A stretch of 38,219 bases of DNA from Paracoccaceae bacterium (GCA_024742575.1 JANSYF010000034.1:1-38219), one strand, 5' to 3'; positions 1 to 9,307 are shown, numbered from the stretch's first letter. The notes: generated by a model not told the origin, from the letters alone. Translations and numbers: made by a program.

Positions 1-1
1 C

Positions 2-676
2 AGCTTTTTCAATGGCGAGGTGTTCGCCAAGACCTTTCCGGGGCTGCTCGACGCGTTCGTGATGAACGTCGCTATCTTTTTGTGGTGCGCGCCGATCATT
101 GCCGTTCTGGGGCTGGTGATTGCGCTGTGCCGCGATGTGCGCTCGCCCGCGTTCTATCCTTTGCGGCTGTTCGGGGCGGTCTATACGGATGTGTTTCGCG
201 GGCTGCCGGTGATCCTTGTGATCTACCTGATCGGGTTTGGCGTGCCCGGTTTGGGCCTGCCGCGCCCATGGAATTCGCCCTATATCTGGGGGTCTTTGGC
301 ACTGGTTCTGGTTTACGCGGCCTATGTGGCCGAGGTGATCCGATCGGGCATCGATTCCATCCACCACAGCCAGCGCGCTGCCGCAGCCTCGCTTGGGTTG
401 TCGGACGGGGAAACCATGCGCTACGTCGTCTTGCCCCAAGCGATCCGCAACGTGGCCCCTGCCAATATGAACCTGTTTATCGCGCTTCAGAAAGACGTGG
501 CGCTGCTGAGTTTTATCGGCCCGGTTGAGGTGTTCCGCCAAGCGGGTGTGTATAAATCCCTGATGGCGAATTTCACGCCTTATGTGGGGGCTGCGGTGAT
601 TTTCCTCGCGCTCACTATTCCGGCGACGCGCTATGCCGATTACCTGATGAACAAGCAACGGCGGCGGCAAAGCTGA
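2..676 (+). CDS. Polar amino acid ABC transporter permease (5'-truncated by window edge)
   Basis: Inner-membrane permease of a polar amino acid (HisM/GlnP-type) ABC importer. The frame is open to the left edge with no stop, and family members have more N-terminal sequence, so the start lies outside the window; an internal GTG at 20 is unlikely to be the true start. Several hydrophobic segments are visible, with a FRGLP motif after the second, and the EAA-type cytoplasmic loop that docks on the ATPase ([27 protein letters not shown]) occurs in the second half. The stop codon overlaps the ATPase start by one base (TGATG), so the two are translationally coupled. Substrate cannot be read from sequence; the solute-binding protein and any second permease would be upstream. 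Confidence 0.9.
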   Translation, partial: SFFNGEVFAKTFPGLLDAFVMNVAIFLWCAPIIAVLGLVIALCRDVRSPAFYPLRLFGAVYTDVFRGLPVILVIYLIGFGVPGLGLPRPWNSPYIWGSLALVLVYAAYVAEVIRSGIDSIHHSQRAAAASLGLSDGETMRYVVLPQAIRNVAPANMNLFIALQKDVALLSFIGPVEVFRQAGVYKSLMANFTPYVGAAVIFLALTIPATRYADYLMNKQRRRQS

Positions 677-1404
677 TGGCCAAACTGGATCTGAAGGGTG
701 TCACCAAGAGCTTTGGTGACAATACGGTTTGCCGTGGAATCGACCTGTCGGTGGATGAGGGCGAAATGGTCTGCCTGATCGGTGCGTCGGGGTCGGGCAA
801 GTCGACGCTTCTGCGTTGCATCAACCTGCTGGAACCCATCGACGATGGGCGTATCTTGCTGGACGGTGCCGATATCAGCGAACCGGGGCTAAACCCGCAG
901 CCGATCCGGGCGCGCATCGGGATCGTGTTCCAGTCGTTCAACCTGTTTCCGCACATGACGGCCGCTGAGAACGTCATGCTCGCCCCGCGCCGTGTGTTGG
1001 GCAAAAGCCGTGATGCACTGGACGCCCCGGTGAAGGCCCTGTTCGACCGGTTCGATCTGGGCCAGCGGATGAACCATTACCCGGACCAACTGTCAGGCGG
1101 TCAGCAACAGCGTGTCGCGATCATCCGCGCCTTGGCGATGGAACCCGAGATCATGCTGTTTGACGAGATCACCAGCGCATTGGACCCCGAACTGGTGGGT
1201 GAAGTTCTGGACGTGCTTCGGCAGCTTAGAACCGAAGGCATGACGATGATCCTTGCCACACATGAAATGGCCTTTGCCCGCGAATTGGCAGACAAGGTCT
1301 GTTTCCTTGATGCTGGGCGTATCCTTGAAGAAGGCCCGCCCGAGATCCTGTTCTCTGACCCGAAAGAACCCCGTACGCGGGCGTTTCTCAAACGGGTGCT
1401 GTGA
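676..1404 (+). CDS. Polar amino acid ABC transporter ATP-binding protein
   Basis: Cytoplasmic ATPase of the importer (GlnQ/HisP type), 242 residues, the usual family length. The Walker A loop GASGSGKST is at residues 36-44, the Q-loop glutamine near 86, the signature LSGGQQQR at 139-146, Walker B IMLFDE at 159-164 and the switch histidine near 196. All catalytic positions are intact. The residue after the Walker B glutamate is Ile ([10 protein letters not shown]) where most relatives have Pro, a harmless-looking variation. The start ATG shares a base with the permease stop. The gene is the last of the transporter operon; the following DMT gene begins about 70 bases downstream and may be read from the same transcript. 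Confidence 0.95.
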   Translation: MAKLDLKGVTKSFGDNTVCRGIDLSVDEGEMVCLIGASGSGKSTLLRCINLLEPIDDGRILLDGADISEPGLNPQPIRARIGIVFQSFNLFPHMTAAENVMLAPRRVLGKSRDALDAPVKALFDRFDLGQRMNHYPDQLSGGQQQRVAIIRALAMEPEIMLFDEITSALDPELVGEVLDVLRQLRTEGMTMILATHEMAFARELADKVCFLDAGRILEEGPPEILFSDPKEPRTRAFLKRVL

Positions 1405-1473
1405 CCAGCGCAATTGCGTCGACAGGGACGCGGAAACGTGGTCCTTGAAAGGGGCAGGTCAGGAAAGCGCTTC

Positions 1474-2391
1474 ATGCAGAAACAGTCGGACAATGCGGTG
1501 CTTGCCATCCTGATCAGCATCGCGGCTTTGGTGCTGTTCGACATGATGGGGTTAATCATCAAGCACCTGTCGCAGCGCTATAGCGCGGCAGAACTTTCGG
1601 CCTATCGAAACCTGTTCGGCCTGCTTCCCAGCCTCATCGCCCTTTGGATGACGGCAAGCTGGCGCAATGGCACGCGGTCTTTTCGCATCCGCCAATGGAA
1701 ACTGGCAGCCGTCCGAGGCCTGTCGGTGAGTTTTGCGCAGCTCATGTTTTACCTGTCGCTTGGGATCATGGCCTTTGCGACCGCCACGACAATTTCCTAC
1801 ACCACAGCAATCTTCACCACAGCTCTGGCGGTGCCGATCCTTGGCGAACGGGTGGGCTGGGTGCGGTGGGTGGCGGTTGCCATCGGGTTCGTCGGGGTCA
1901 TGATGATCCTGCAACCGGGCACGGATGCGTTCACATGGGCTTTGCTGTTACCGGTGGGTGCGGCGTTCCTCTATGCGTTCAGCGGTGTGACCGCCCGGCT
2001 GATCGACCCAGAGGTTCCGACACCACTTTTCAACCTGCACAGTTCGGTCTTTGCCGCCGTGGGATCGTTTTGCCTTGCGCTTGCTGTCGGGGGTTTCTCG
2101 CCCATCGCCAGTGTCGAGGATCTGGCGTTCATCGTGCTGATGGGCATGTTCGGCGGATCGGCGGTGTTGTGCCTTGTCGTCGCCTATCGTATGACCGAAC
2201 CCAGCAACTTGGCACCGTTCAGCTATTTTGGCATTCCCATCGCATTTGTACTGGGGTGGCTGTTCTTTGACGAAGCGCCAGTGGATGACCTGTGGCCGGG
2301 GGCAGCGCTGATCGTGATCGGCGGTTTGATGATCGTCTACCGAGAACGCCGCGCGCGCCGACCGCTTCAGCGATCCGACACACGCGGCTGA
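1474..2391 (+). CDS. DMT-family (EamA) transporter
   Basis: Predicted inner-membrane transporter of the drug/metabolite superfamily, 305 residues, about ten hydrophobic segments arranged as two EamA repeats (roughly residues 8-140 and 155-290). The start ATG at 1474 was chosen because AGGA at 1461-1464 lies at a usable distance and the protein then begins directly before the first membrane segment; an in-frame TTG at 1414 would add 20 unlikely residues. The substrate is unknown: the family includes amino acid, nucleotide-sugar and metabolite exporters. It follows the amino acid ABC importer on the same strand. A hairpin just downstream has its T-rich tail on the opposite strand and belongs to the bactofilin gene. 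Confidence 0.88.
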   Translation: MQKQSDNAVLAILISIAALVLFDMMGLIIKHLSQRYSAAELSAYRNLFGLLPSLIALWMTASWRNGTRSFRIRQWKLAAVRGLSVSFAQLMFYLSLGIMAFATATTISYTTAIFTTALAVPILGERVGWVRWVAVAIGFVGVMMILQPGTDAFTWALLLPVGAAFLYAFSGVTARLIDPEVPTPLFNLHSSVFAAVGSFCLALAVGGFSPIASVEDLAFIVLMGMFGGSAVLCLVVAYRMTEPSNLAPFSYFGIPIAFVLGWLFFDEAPVDDLWPGAALIVIGGLMIVYRERRARRPLQRSDTRG

Positions 2392-2392
2392 C

Positions 2393-2421
2393 CCAAAAGA
2401 AAAGGCCGCCCGAAGGCGGCC
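2393..2421 (-). terminator. Rho-independent terminator of the M23-bactofilin operon
   Basis: On the minus strand a seven-base-pair stem GGCCGCC/GGCGGCC with a four-base loop (plus-strand 2404-2421) is followed by TTTTCTTTT. It lies 25 bases beyond the bactofilin stop codon. Confidence 0.85.
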
Positions 2422-2446
2422 CTGTCCGACGAGGTAACGTCTCTAA

Positions 2447-2950
2447 TCAGCCGTTCGACGCGGCAGGGGCAGGTGCTGCTGCAACGGGCTTTTTGCCACC
2501 GTTGAGCGGGTCATCCTGACGCTGCACCGAGCCTTCGAAATGGGCGCCGGATTCGATCGCGATGGTCTTGTGGATGATGTCACCCTCGACGCGCGCTGTT
2601 GCGGTCAGGCGCACCTTGAGGCCACGTACACGACCAACCACGCGGCCATTCACAACCACATCATCGGCCACAACTTCGCCTTTGATCGTGGCGCTTTCGC
2701 CAACGGTCAACAGGTGCGCGCGGATGTCGCCTTCGACGGTGCCTTCTACGTTGATATCGCCGGTTGTCTTGAGATTACCAGTGATGTGCAGATCGCTTGA
2801 CAGGATCGACGCCGCAGGCTTGGCCTTGGGCGCGGATGCTTTGAACTCGGTCGCCGACGGCGCGCGGGAAGTGTCTGGCGCTGCCGGTTTCGGCGTGCTT
2901 GTATCTTCTGCCTTTGGGCCGGGCTCATTGATTTTGCTTTTAGAAAACAT
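2447..2950 (-). CDS. Bactofilin (polymer-forming cytoskeletal protein)
   Basis: Bactofilin-family protein, 167 residues. These proteins self-assemble without nucleotide into beta-helical filaments that position cell-wall enzymes. Residues about 1-45 form a Pro/Ala/Ser/Lys-rich disordered tail; about 48-140 are the right-handed beta-helix, with repeating Gly/Val turns (LHITGNLKTTGDINVEGTVE and similar); the C-terminal tail is again Ala/Pro rich. No transmembrane segment is evident. The start ATG at 2950 overlaps the end of the M23 peptidase gene by 11 bases, so the pair is translationally coupled. Adjacent bactofilin and M23 endopeptidase genes are a recurrent pairing known from other bacteria, where the filament localises the peptidase. 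Family assignment is firm; the specific shape role is inferred. Confidence 0.93.
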   Translation of the reverse strand: MFSKSKINEPGPKAEDTSTPKPAAPDTSRAPSATEFKASAPKAKPAASILSSDLHITGNLKTTGDINVEGTVEGDIRAHLLTVGESATIKGEVVADDVVVNGRVVGRVRGLKVRLTATARVEGDIIHKTIAIESGAHFEGSVQRQDDPLNGGKKPVAAAPAPAASNG

Positions 2951-4253
2951 CGTTTGCAGCCTTGATGTAGATCATGGGGTTGACGGGTTTGCCGCCGACA
3001 CGAACTTCGTAGTGTAGGTGGGTGCCGGTAGAGCGTCCAGTGTTCCCCATAGCAGAGATACGATCCCCGCGCGAGACCCTTTGACCCTGCTTCACGTAGA
3101 GTTTCGAATTGTGCGCATAGCGGGTTTCGATGCCGAACTCATGCTGTATCTTGACGAGCCTACCATATCCTGACTGCCAGCCCGCAAAGGTCACAACACC
3201 GTCCGCTGTTGCGTAGATCGGCGTGCCGTGAGCACCGGCAAAATCGGTGCCCGCATGGAGCCGTCCCCAGCGATATCCGAATCCGCTGGTAAAGCGGAAC
3301 GAATCTTTGATCGGCATGGCAAATGGCGCTTTTTCCGCAGCAATCCGGTACAGGTTCAGACGGTCCATCTGGTTCAGGATGCGGTTGGCGCGCAGCACAT
3401 CTTCGGACGGGTCTTCGCCACGTGTAGAAAAGCTGAGCGGCATCAGTGGGCCACCCTGGCCGGAATATCCGCGGCGCACCTGATTAAGGATCGTGTCCGG
3501 GTTCATACCTGCGGCTTCGAACATTTTGTCGAGTGGTTTGACAGAAACGGTCATCGCTTCTTCGAGTTGGCGGAAGATCGTGTCGTTCTTCTCTTCCATC
3601 AACTTGATCTCGGTCGCCATTTCGTCGGCGCGGATCAGCGCGTCTTGCGCGTCTGCGACCACCTGATCACGTTCTTCGGCTGTCCGAGACAGGGCGGCAG
3701 AGAGGAAATCAAGCGTCGTCGTATCGACGCTGCCTGCGGCAGCAACACCAGTGCCGCCTTCTTCAATCTCGGACAGAAGAGACGCAAGTTCGGTGCGCAC
3801 ATCTTCACGGGCACGGATTGCATCGCGCAATTTCAACTGAACTGCCTCAAGCCCGTGTTCCAGTTCTGCCTGACGGGTTTCCGCATCAAGCAGCTTGGTT
3901 TGCATAACCGACACTTGTTCAAGCGCTGTGTTAAAGCGCTCCTGCGCCGCAATTGCTTCGCCAGCGCGGGCGTTGCGTTCTTCGGACAGGATGTTCAGAC
4001 GCATCTGGTACGTCTCAAGATCGCGCCGTGCCTGTTCGCGGAAGTTACCTGACCCAATAGAGTCCATGAGAAGCACTGCGGTCGCGATGATGCTCCATGC
4101 CAAAACAAGAGAGGCGCCCCCGAACGCGAGCGCCTGTGTGCTGGATTTCAGTCGGATGAACCGAGTGTCGGAGTCGGAGCGCAGAAACAAACGGCGTTCC
4201 GGAAAAAAGCGTTCGAGTATGCCATGCAGCTTGATCGCAAGACGTGTGCGCAC
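2940..4253 (-). CDS. Membrane-anchored M23 (LytM) peptidoglycan endopeptidase
   Basis: Predicted periplasmic cell-wall endopeptidase anchored to the inner membrane, 437 residues from a GTG start at 4253 that is preceded by AGAGGA; the frame extends further upstream but without family-like sequence. Order: basic N-terminus, one membrane segment about residues 40-62, a long coiled coil about 70-230, a linker, then the C-terminal LytM domain. Its zinc ligands appear intact: HAGTD supplies His and Asp near 333 and 337, and the THLHYE motif supplies His near 412-414. The architecture matches M23 proteins common in Rhodobacterales. It overlaps bactofilin by 11 bases. The long coiled coil suggests interaction with envelope or divisome proteins. 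Confidence 0.9.
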   Translation of the reverse strand: MRTRLAIKLHGILERFFPERRLFLRSDSDTRFIRLKSSTQALAFGGASLVLAWSIIATAVLLMDSIGSGNFREQARRDLETYQMRLNILSEERNARAGEAIAAQERFNTALEQVSVMQTKLLDAETRQAELEHGLEAVQLKLRDAIRAREDVRTELASLLSEIEEGGTGVAAAGSVDTTTLDFLSAALSRTAEERDQVVADAQDALIRADEMATEIKLMEEKNDTIFRQLEEAMTVSVKPLDKMFEAAGMNPDTILNQVRRGYSGQGGPLMPLSFSTRGEDPSEDVLRANRILNQMDRLNLYRIAAEKAPFAMPIKDSFRFTSGFGYRWGRLHAGTDFAGAHGTPIYATADGVVTFAGWQSGYGRLVKIQHEFGIETRYAHNSKLYVKQGQRVSRGDRISAMGNTGRSTGTHLHYEVRVGGKPVNPMIYIKAANDVF

Positions 4254-4469
4254 CTGTATGTTCCTCTTTCCCGTCCCTAGGTCGCGCCTCTTGAGCCCCA
4301 ACTCTGGGCGCGTATCTGTTACGGCTCTAAAGACCGTTTCACGAATTGGCAACGTTTTTGGACCAATCGATCGCGCGCGCACGCGATCCACCACCGAATT
4401 GGCAAGATTTCGCCGATGTTTTCGGGGCTTATCAAGCGATGCTAAATCGACACAGGTCTGGCGTTGCGA

Positions 4470-5279
4470 TCACCCGGTTTCTGTCAGCGGCCAATAGAAA
4501 TCGGGGGGAAGCCCGGCTTCCGCGCGTTTTTCTTCATTAAACGGTGGCTTGAGCGCACCTTTGAAATACCGCCGCACCAGCGCGTGAAAGGCGTCTTTTG
4601 GGTCTTGGTCGTTACGCCCACATAGAAAGTGAAACCATTTCGACCCATACGCGACATGGGCGACTTCTTCGGCGTAGATGGTCTCAAGAGCGGCAACTGC
4701 GCTGGTGGCATCCGCTTTGCGAAAAATTTCGATCATGCCGGGGGTCACATCCAGCCCGCGTGCCTCTAGCACCATCGGCACGACGGCAAGCCGTCCCATA
4801 AAGTCACCCACCGTGTCCTCGGCTGCACGCCACATGCCCGCATGGGCGGGCAGAGCGCCATAAAAACTGCCCTGTTCCTCAAGACAGTCGCACATCAAGT
4901 TGAAATGCTTGGATTCTTCATCCGCGGCCTTAACCCAGTCGTCGTAAAAACCCATCGGCATGGACACATCGGCAAAACGCGGGATGATGTCCCAATGCAG
5001 GTCTACGGCGTTCAGTTCAATATGCGCCACGGCATGCAAAAGCGCGATCCTGCCCTGCGGGCTGCCGGGCTTGCGTTTGGGCACATCGCGTGGGTCCAAT
5101 AGCTCTGGCGCGTCAGGGCGCGATGGGCGGAGTGGCGGCTTCGCGGTGCCGACCGGGATTGGGGTGCCTGCCTTGCGGGCGGCAAACCACCTCGCTGCGT
5201 ATTCCCGGGATTTAGAGGTCTTGGCGCGGCCATCTGCAGTGGTCAGGACATCCACCGCCATTTCACAAAGTGTCATCAT
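4470..5279 (-). CDS. Ferritin-like DUF455 family protein
   Basis: Ferritin-like four-helix-bundle protein, 269 residues from ATG 5279. The diiron ligand pattern is visible: Glu88 (HIELN), Glu122-x-x-His125 (EESKH), Glu172 (LEARG) and Glu205-x-x-His208 (EEVAH), giving two E...ExxH sets as in diiron oxidases and hydroxylases. The physiological substrate of DUF455 proteins is not known to me; relatives of this fold include tRNA-modifying hydroxylases, so an oxidative or hydroxylating role is possible. The Shine-Dalgarno is weak (AAGAAAG). It is on the same strand as the M23/bactofilin genes but 216 bases upstream of them, and an intergenic hairpin block separates it from the peroxiredoxin gene. 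Confidence 0.85.
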   Translation of the reverse strand: MMTLCEMAVDVLTTADGRAKTSKSREYAARWFAARKAGTPIPVGTAKPPLRPSRPDAPELLDPRDVPKRKPGSPQGRIALLHAVAHIELNAVDLHWDIIPRFADVSMPMGFYDDWVKAADEESKHFNLMCDCLEEQGSFYGALPAHAGMWRAAEDTVGDFMGRLAVVPMVLEARGLDVTPGMIEIFRKADATSAVAALETIYAEEVAHVAYGSKWFHFLCGRNDQDPKDAFHALVRRYFKGALKPPFNEEKRAEAGLPPDFYWPLTETG

Positions 5280-5339
5280 GTTGCTTTCTTTGCGCGCGGT
5301 CACACAAACTGCAAGCCCTGCGCCTGTGCTTCTTTGGAC

Positions 5340-5421
5340 CAAAAATACCTCGGAAGTATGAGGGCAGAGCCCTCATGTGCGCCGCAGGCGCGCCTCGGTC
5401 GGATCGGGCAATGCCGATCCG
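5340..5421. repeat. Intergenic palindromic block (two hairpins)
   Basis: Two perfect hairpins lie between the DUF455 and peroxiredoxin genes: ATGAGGGC/GCCCTCAT with a three-base loop (5358-5376) and CGGATCGG/CCGATCCG with a six-base loop (5400-5421). On the minus strand the first is followed by TACTTCCGAGGTATTTTTGG. The block resembles GC-rich palindromic intergenic repeats that recur in Rhodobacteraceae genomes, and it may also end peroxiredoxin transcripts. Whether it is repeated elsewhere in this genome cannot be seen here. Confidence 0.55.
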
Positions 5422-5433
5422 ATCCACGCCGCA

Positions 5434-5901
5434 TCACAGTGCCTTGGCGGCCTCAAGCACCTCTTCTGCATGCCCCGGTACCTTGACCTTGCGCCATTCC
5501 CGCGCAATGCGGCCCTTGGTGTCGATCAGAAAGGTCGACCGTTCGATACCCATGAATTTCTTGCCGTACATCGACTTCTCTTTCCACACGCCGAAATCCT
5601 CGGATGCAGTGCCGTGTTCGTCCGAGATCAGTGGCACGGTCAGTTTTTTCTTCACCATGAATTTCTCGTGGCTCTCAAGACTGTCCTTGGAAATGCCGAA
5701 CAGCTTGACGCCAATCTGCGCAAATTCCCCTTCCAGCGCGGTGAAAGCTTCGTTTTCCTTGGTGCAGCCAGACGTGTCATCACGCGGATAGAAAAACAAC
5801 ACGAACGGCGTGCCGCGCAGGCCGGACAGCGAAATCTCGCTATGATCGCCGCCTTGGACCGGCAAGGTGAAGTCAGGAGCCAATTCCAGTGTATCGCTCA
5901 T
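5434..5901 (-). CDS. bcp: Thioredoxin-dependent peroxiredoxin, BCP/PrxQ type
   Basis: Cytoplasmic thiol peroxidase that reduces hydrogen peroxide and organic hydroperoxides, 155 residues from ATG 5901, which has AAGGA eight bases upstream. The peroxidatic Cys46 sits in the TSGCTKE motif, and the conserved YPRDDT segment precedes it. The second cysteine that most BCP proteins carry five residues later is absent (TKENEAF instead of T..xxC), and no other cysteine occurs in the protein, so it must act as a one-Cys enzyme with an external resolving thiol. It is divergent from the AsmA-like gene, with 70 bases between the starts. Family assignment is secure. Confidence 0.93.
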   Translation of the reverse strand: MSDTLELAPDFTLPVQGGDHSEISLSGLRGTPFVLFFYPRDDTSGCTKENEAFTALEGEFAQIGVKLFGISKDSLESHEKFMVKKKLTVPLISDEHGTASEDFGVWKEKSMYGKKFMGIERSTFLIDTKGRIAREWRKVKVPGHAEEVLEAAKAL

Positions 5902-5971
5902 GGCGCTATCCTTTAAGAAGATGAATACAGATCGGGACCAATCCCGGCAGGTGGGAACGTAACGCAAAAGG

Positions 5972-8900
5972 ATGGCGCTTCCAGTGACGGAACCGGAACT
6001 GCCCCCAGAACCAAAGGTGTCACCAGCGCGCAGGCGTCGGACGCGTTGGGTCATGTCGGTGCTTGTGGCATTTGTGCTGCTTGGTCTGGGGACAGGCTGG
6101 GCGTTGGTCGGGCGCAGTCTGTCCGCCCCCGATTGGGTGCGAGACACTGTGGAAGAGCGGCTGGCAGCGTCTTTGCCGGGGTTCGAAGTGCTGTTCGGTG
6201 ACGTGCAGTTGCGGCTCGAGCGGGATGGCCGGACGCGGATCATCCTTTTGGATGTGGATGTGCAGACGGCTGCGGGATCGCCTGTTGCGGTGCTCTCCGA
6301 TATCGAGATTGGCCTCGCTTTCTATGATTTGATCCGTCGCAAGGTGGTCTTGCGTGACCTGAGTGTGAGTGGGGCCTTTGTCACGCTGACGCGCAATCGT
6401 GCAGGGCAACTTGGCTTGGCGTTGGGGGATGCTTTTGCAATGGACGGCGCCGCGCCGGACGTGCCGACGCTTGTGGCGCAGATTGACCGGTTGCTGATGG
6501 ATGACCGACTGTCGCGGCTTCAAAGCGTGGACGCGGATTCGCTTACCTTGCGGTTCGAGGATGCCCGGGCGCGGCGCGGTTGGACCGTGGATGGTGGGCG
6601 GCTGCGGCTTGAACGTCAGAACGACCTGTTGCGCCTTTCCGGGGATTTCGCACTGCTGGGTGGCGGAGCCACGGCAACAAGGCTGCAACTGGACGCGTCC
6701 TCGACCCTTGGTGAAACCGAGGTGTCGTTTGGGGTGTCGCTTGACGATATGCCGTCACAGGATATCGCGACCCAAGGTCCAGCGTTGGCATGGCTTGGGG
6801 CGTTGCGGGCACCGATTTCGGGGGCGTTGCGCGCGACGATGCGCGAAGACGGGTCACTGGGGATGTTGAACGCGACGTTGCAGATCGATGAAGGCGTTCT
6901 GCAGCCGACAACGGATACGCCGCCGATCCCGTTCAATTCAGCGCGCAGCTATTTCACCTTTGATCCCGACCGATCGCAGATCAGTTTCAGCGAGTTGTCG
7001 CTGGACAGTGATTTGGTACGTGCCGTTGCCGAAGGACGCGCGACGCTGGCTGATATGCGTGACGGCATCCCGTCGCAGATGTTGGGGCAGGTGCGCTTCA
7101 GCCGGTTGGAGGCCGCGCCTGACGCCTTGTTCGATGTCCCGTTGACGGTGGATCGGGCCGAACTGGATTTCCGTCTGCGGCTTGATCCGTTCGAAGTTGA
7201 TTTCGGCCGCGTCTGGATTGACGATCCAAAGGTGCCGCTGCGCATGACAGGCAAACTGCGCGCCACGGACGATGCGTGGGACTATGCTCTTGATGGCAGT
7301 TTCGGCGCATTAACCCCAGAGGCGCTGTTGCATCTTTGGCCAGTGGCGCTGGCGCCGCGCACCCGTAATTGGGTGGTGGATAATATTCAGGGTGGTGCAA
7401 TTCGGCGGGGGCAATTCGCGTTGCGTTCGCAAGATGGCCCGCGTCCTATGGTATATCTCAACGCGGCCTTCGATCAGGCGCAGGTGCGGTATACACGCAC
7501 CCTTCCGGTGGTCACCGATGGTGCGGGAACGCTGACGCTGAACGATGATCGTTTTGCCGTGCGGGTGACCAAGGGGACAATCACACCGCCGCAGGGTGGG
7601 GCAATCACCATAGATGGCAGCAGTTTCGTGATCCCGAACACGCGCCAACGTCCGGCAGACGGGCAGATCACCCTTGCCGGAGAGGGCAAGATCGAGGCCT
7701 TGTTGTCCTATCTCGACAGTCCGCCGCTTGAAATCATGCGACGGGCGAACCGGCCGGTGGATCTGCTGGCTGGACGTGTGCGTTTTGACGGATCGTTGGA
7801 GTTGCCATTGCGGCGCGGATTGCGATTGCCGGATATAAAGCTGGACGTGCGCGGGCGGGCAACACAAGTCGCAAGCGATCAGATCATTCCGAACCGCAAC
7901 CTGACCGCGCGGGCGCTTGACGTGTCTGTCACCAACGATCGATTGCGCGTGTCCGGGCAGGCGGCGCTGTCCGGTGTGCCGTTCGACGGGTCCTGGACCC
8001 TGCCGATCCCGGAGCCGGGACAACCGCAAACGGGCAGTTCCGTTGCGGGCACGGTGACGCTGTCGGCCGAGGCGGCACGGTCCTTTGGTGTGGCGCTACC
8101 GGAGGGCACGGTCAGTGGCTCTGGTCCGGCGAATTTGACGGTTGAACTGCGCCGTGGCACCCCCCCGGAGTTTGTGCTCACCTCTGGTCTGGCGGGCATC
8201 GGGTTGTCACTGCCGCCTTTGGGGTGGAGCCTGCCGCGTGGCACGGGTGCAACGCTTGAGGTGGCTGGGGTGCTGTCCCAGCCCGCCCGGATCGAGCGGT
8301 TGGTGTTGGAGGGACCGGGGCTTGAGGCGCGGGGCGCGATAACGCTGAACGCGGACGGTTCCTTAGGCACCATCGACCTGACCCGAGTGCAGGCCGGTGG
8401 CTGGCTGGATGCGCCTATCACCCTGACGGGTCGAGGCGCGGGGGTTGCGCCTGCTGTGCGGATCAATGGCGGGACGGTTGATTTGCGCAACGCGCCGTTT
8501 GGCCGGGGCCGAGGGGGGCGCGCCGGCGGCGGGCCGGTGCCTTTAACGCTGGCGCTGGACCAGTTGCAGGTGTCTAACAGCATTCGCCTGACAGATTTTC
8601 GCGGTGATCTGCAATCTGGTGCCGGGCTGAGCGGCAGTTTCACCGCGAGCGTTAATGGCGCGGCCCCGATCACGGGCGAGGCGTTGCCGCAAGCGGGTGC
8701 AACCGCGTTCCGCATCCGGTCGAACGACGCAGGCCGGGTGATCCGCGAGGCCGGCATTCTTAAGACTGTCGCCGGGGGTGACATGACGCTGGCGTTAACC
8801 CCGGTTGCGGGGCAGCCGGGCAGTTACGATGGTGCTTTGGATGTAGTGAACACGCGGCTGCGGGACGCGCCGGGGATTGCGTCTTTGCTGGATGCGATCA

Positions 8901-9277
8901 GCATTGTCGGCCTGCTCGATCAGTTAGAAGGGCCGGGTATTCTGTTTACTGAGGTCGAGGCGCGATTCCGGCTGACGCCCGACCAACTGGTTCTGACGCG
9001 ATCTAGTGCGACTGGACCGTCGATGGGTATTTCGATGGACGGAACCTACAATCTGGGCGCGGGTACATTGGATTTTCAGGGGGTGTTGTCGCCGATCTTT
9101 TTCCTAAACGGTATCGGCAGCATCTTCACCCGCAAGGGCGAAGGTCTGATCGGGTTCAATTTCAACCTGACGGGGCCGGCCAACCAGCCGAATGTCAGTG
9201 TGAACCCGCTTTCGGCCCTGACACCGGGGATGTTCCGCGAGATTTTCCGCAGGCCGCCGCCAGTGGTTGGGGAATAG
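5972..9277 (+). CDS. AsmA-like / DUF3971 envelope protein
   Basis: Very large envelope protein, 1101 residues, of the AsmA-like (YhdP/DUF3971) group thought to bridge inner and outer membranes and move phospholipids. A Pro-rich cytoplasmic start and the basic stretch ARRRRTRWV precede one membrane segment at about residues 28-50; the rest is long repetitive beta-strand sequence with no further membrane segments. The C-terminal part (about 880-1090) contains the AsmA-like C-terminal region, ending in VNPLSALTPGMFREIFRR, typical of this group in Rhodobacterales. The only SD-like sequence (AAAGG) is very close to ATG 5972, so the start is less certain. A precise role in this organism is inferred from the family. 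Confidence 0.88.
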   Translation: MALPVTEPELPPEPKVSPARRRRTRWVMSVLVAFVLLGLGTGWALVGRSLSAPDWVRDTVEERLAASLPGFEVLFGDVQLRLERDGRTRIILLDVDVQTAAGSPVAVLSDIEIGLAFYDLIRRKVVLRDLSVSGAFVTLTRNRAGQLGLALGDAFAMDGAAPDVPTLVAQIDRLLMDDRLSRLQSVDADSLTLRFEDARARRGWTVDGGRLRLERQNDLLRLSGDFALLGGGATATRLQLDASSTLGETEVSFGVSLDDMPSQDIATQGPALAWLGALRAPISGALRATMREDGSLGMLNATLQIDEGVLQPTTDTPPIPFNSARSYFTFDPDRSQISFSELSLDSDLVRAVAEGRATLADMRDGIPSQMLGQVRFSRLEAAPDALFDVPLTVDRAELDFRLRLDPFEVDFGRVWIDDPKVPLRMTGKLRATDDAWDYALDGSFGALTPEALLHLWPVALAPRTRNWVVDNIQGGAIRRGQFALRSQDGPRPMVYLNAAFDQAQVRYTRTLPVVTDGAGTLTLNDDRFAVRVTKGTITPPQGGAITIDGSSFVIPNTRQRPADGQITLAGEGKIEALLSYLDSPPLEIMRRANRPVDLLAGRVRFDGSLELPLRRGLRLPDIKLDVRGRATQVASDQIIPNRNLTARALDVSVTNDRLRVSGQAALSGVPFDGSWTLPIPEPGQPQTGSSVAGTVTLSAEAARSFGVALPEGTVSGSGPANLTVELRRGTPPEFVLTSGLAGIGLSLPPLGWSLPRGTGATLEVAGVLSQPARIERLVLEGPGLEARGAITLNADGSLGTIDLTRVQAGGWLDAPITLTGRGAGVAPAVRINGGTVDLRNAPFGRGRGGRAGGGPVPLTLALDQLQVSNSIRLTDFRGDLQSGAGLSGSFTASVNGAAPITGEALPQAGATAFRIRSNDAGRVIREAGILKTVAGGDMTLALTPVAGQPGSYDGALDVVNTRLRDAPGIASLLDAISIVGLLDQLEGPGILFTEVEARFRLTPDQLVLTRSSATGPSMGISMDGTYNLGAGTLDFQGVLSPIFFLNGIGSIFTRKGEGLIGFNFNLTGPANQPNVSVNPLSALTPGMFREIFRRPPPVVGE

Positions 9278-9307
9278 TCAAGCTTAGGTCTTTGCGTTGC
9301 CTGTTTT

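Noticed and set aside
7310..8784. Long minus-strand open frames opposite the AsmA-like gene
   Set aside because: They are products of GC-rich codon bias on the opposite strand; the plus-strand gene has clear family features.
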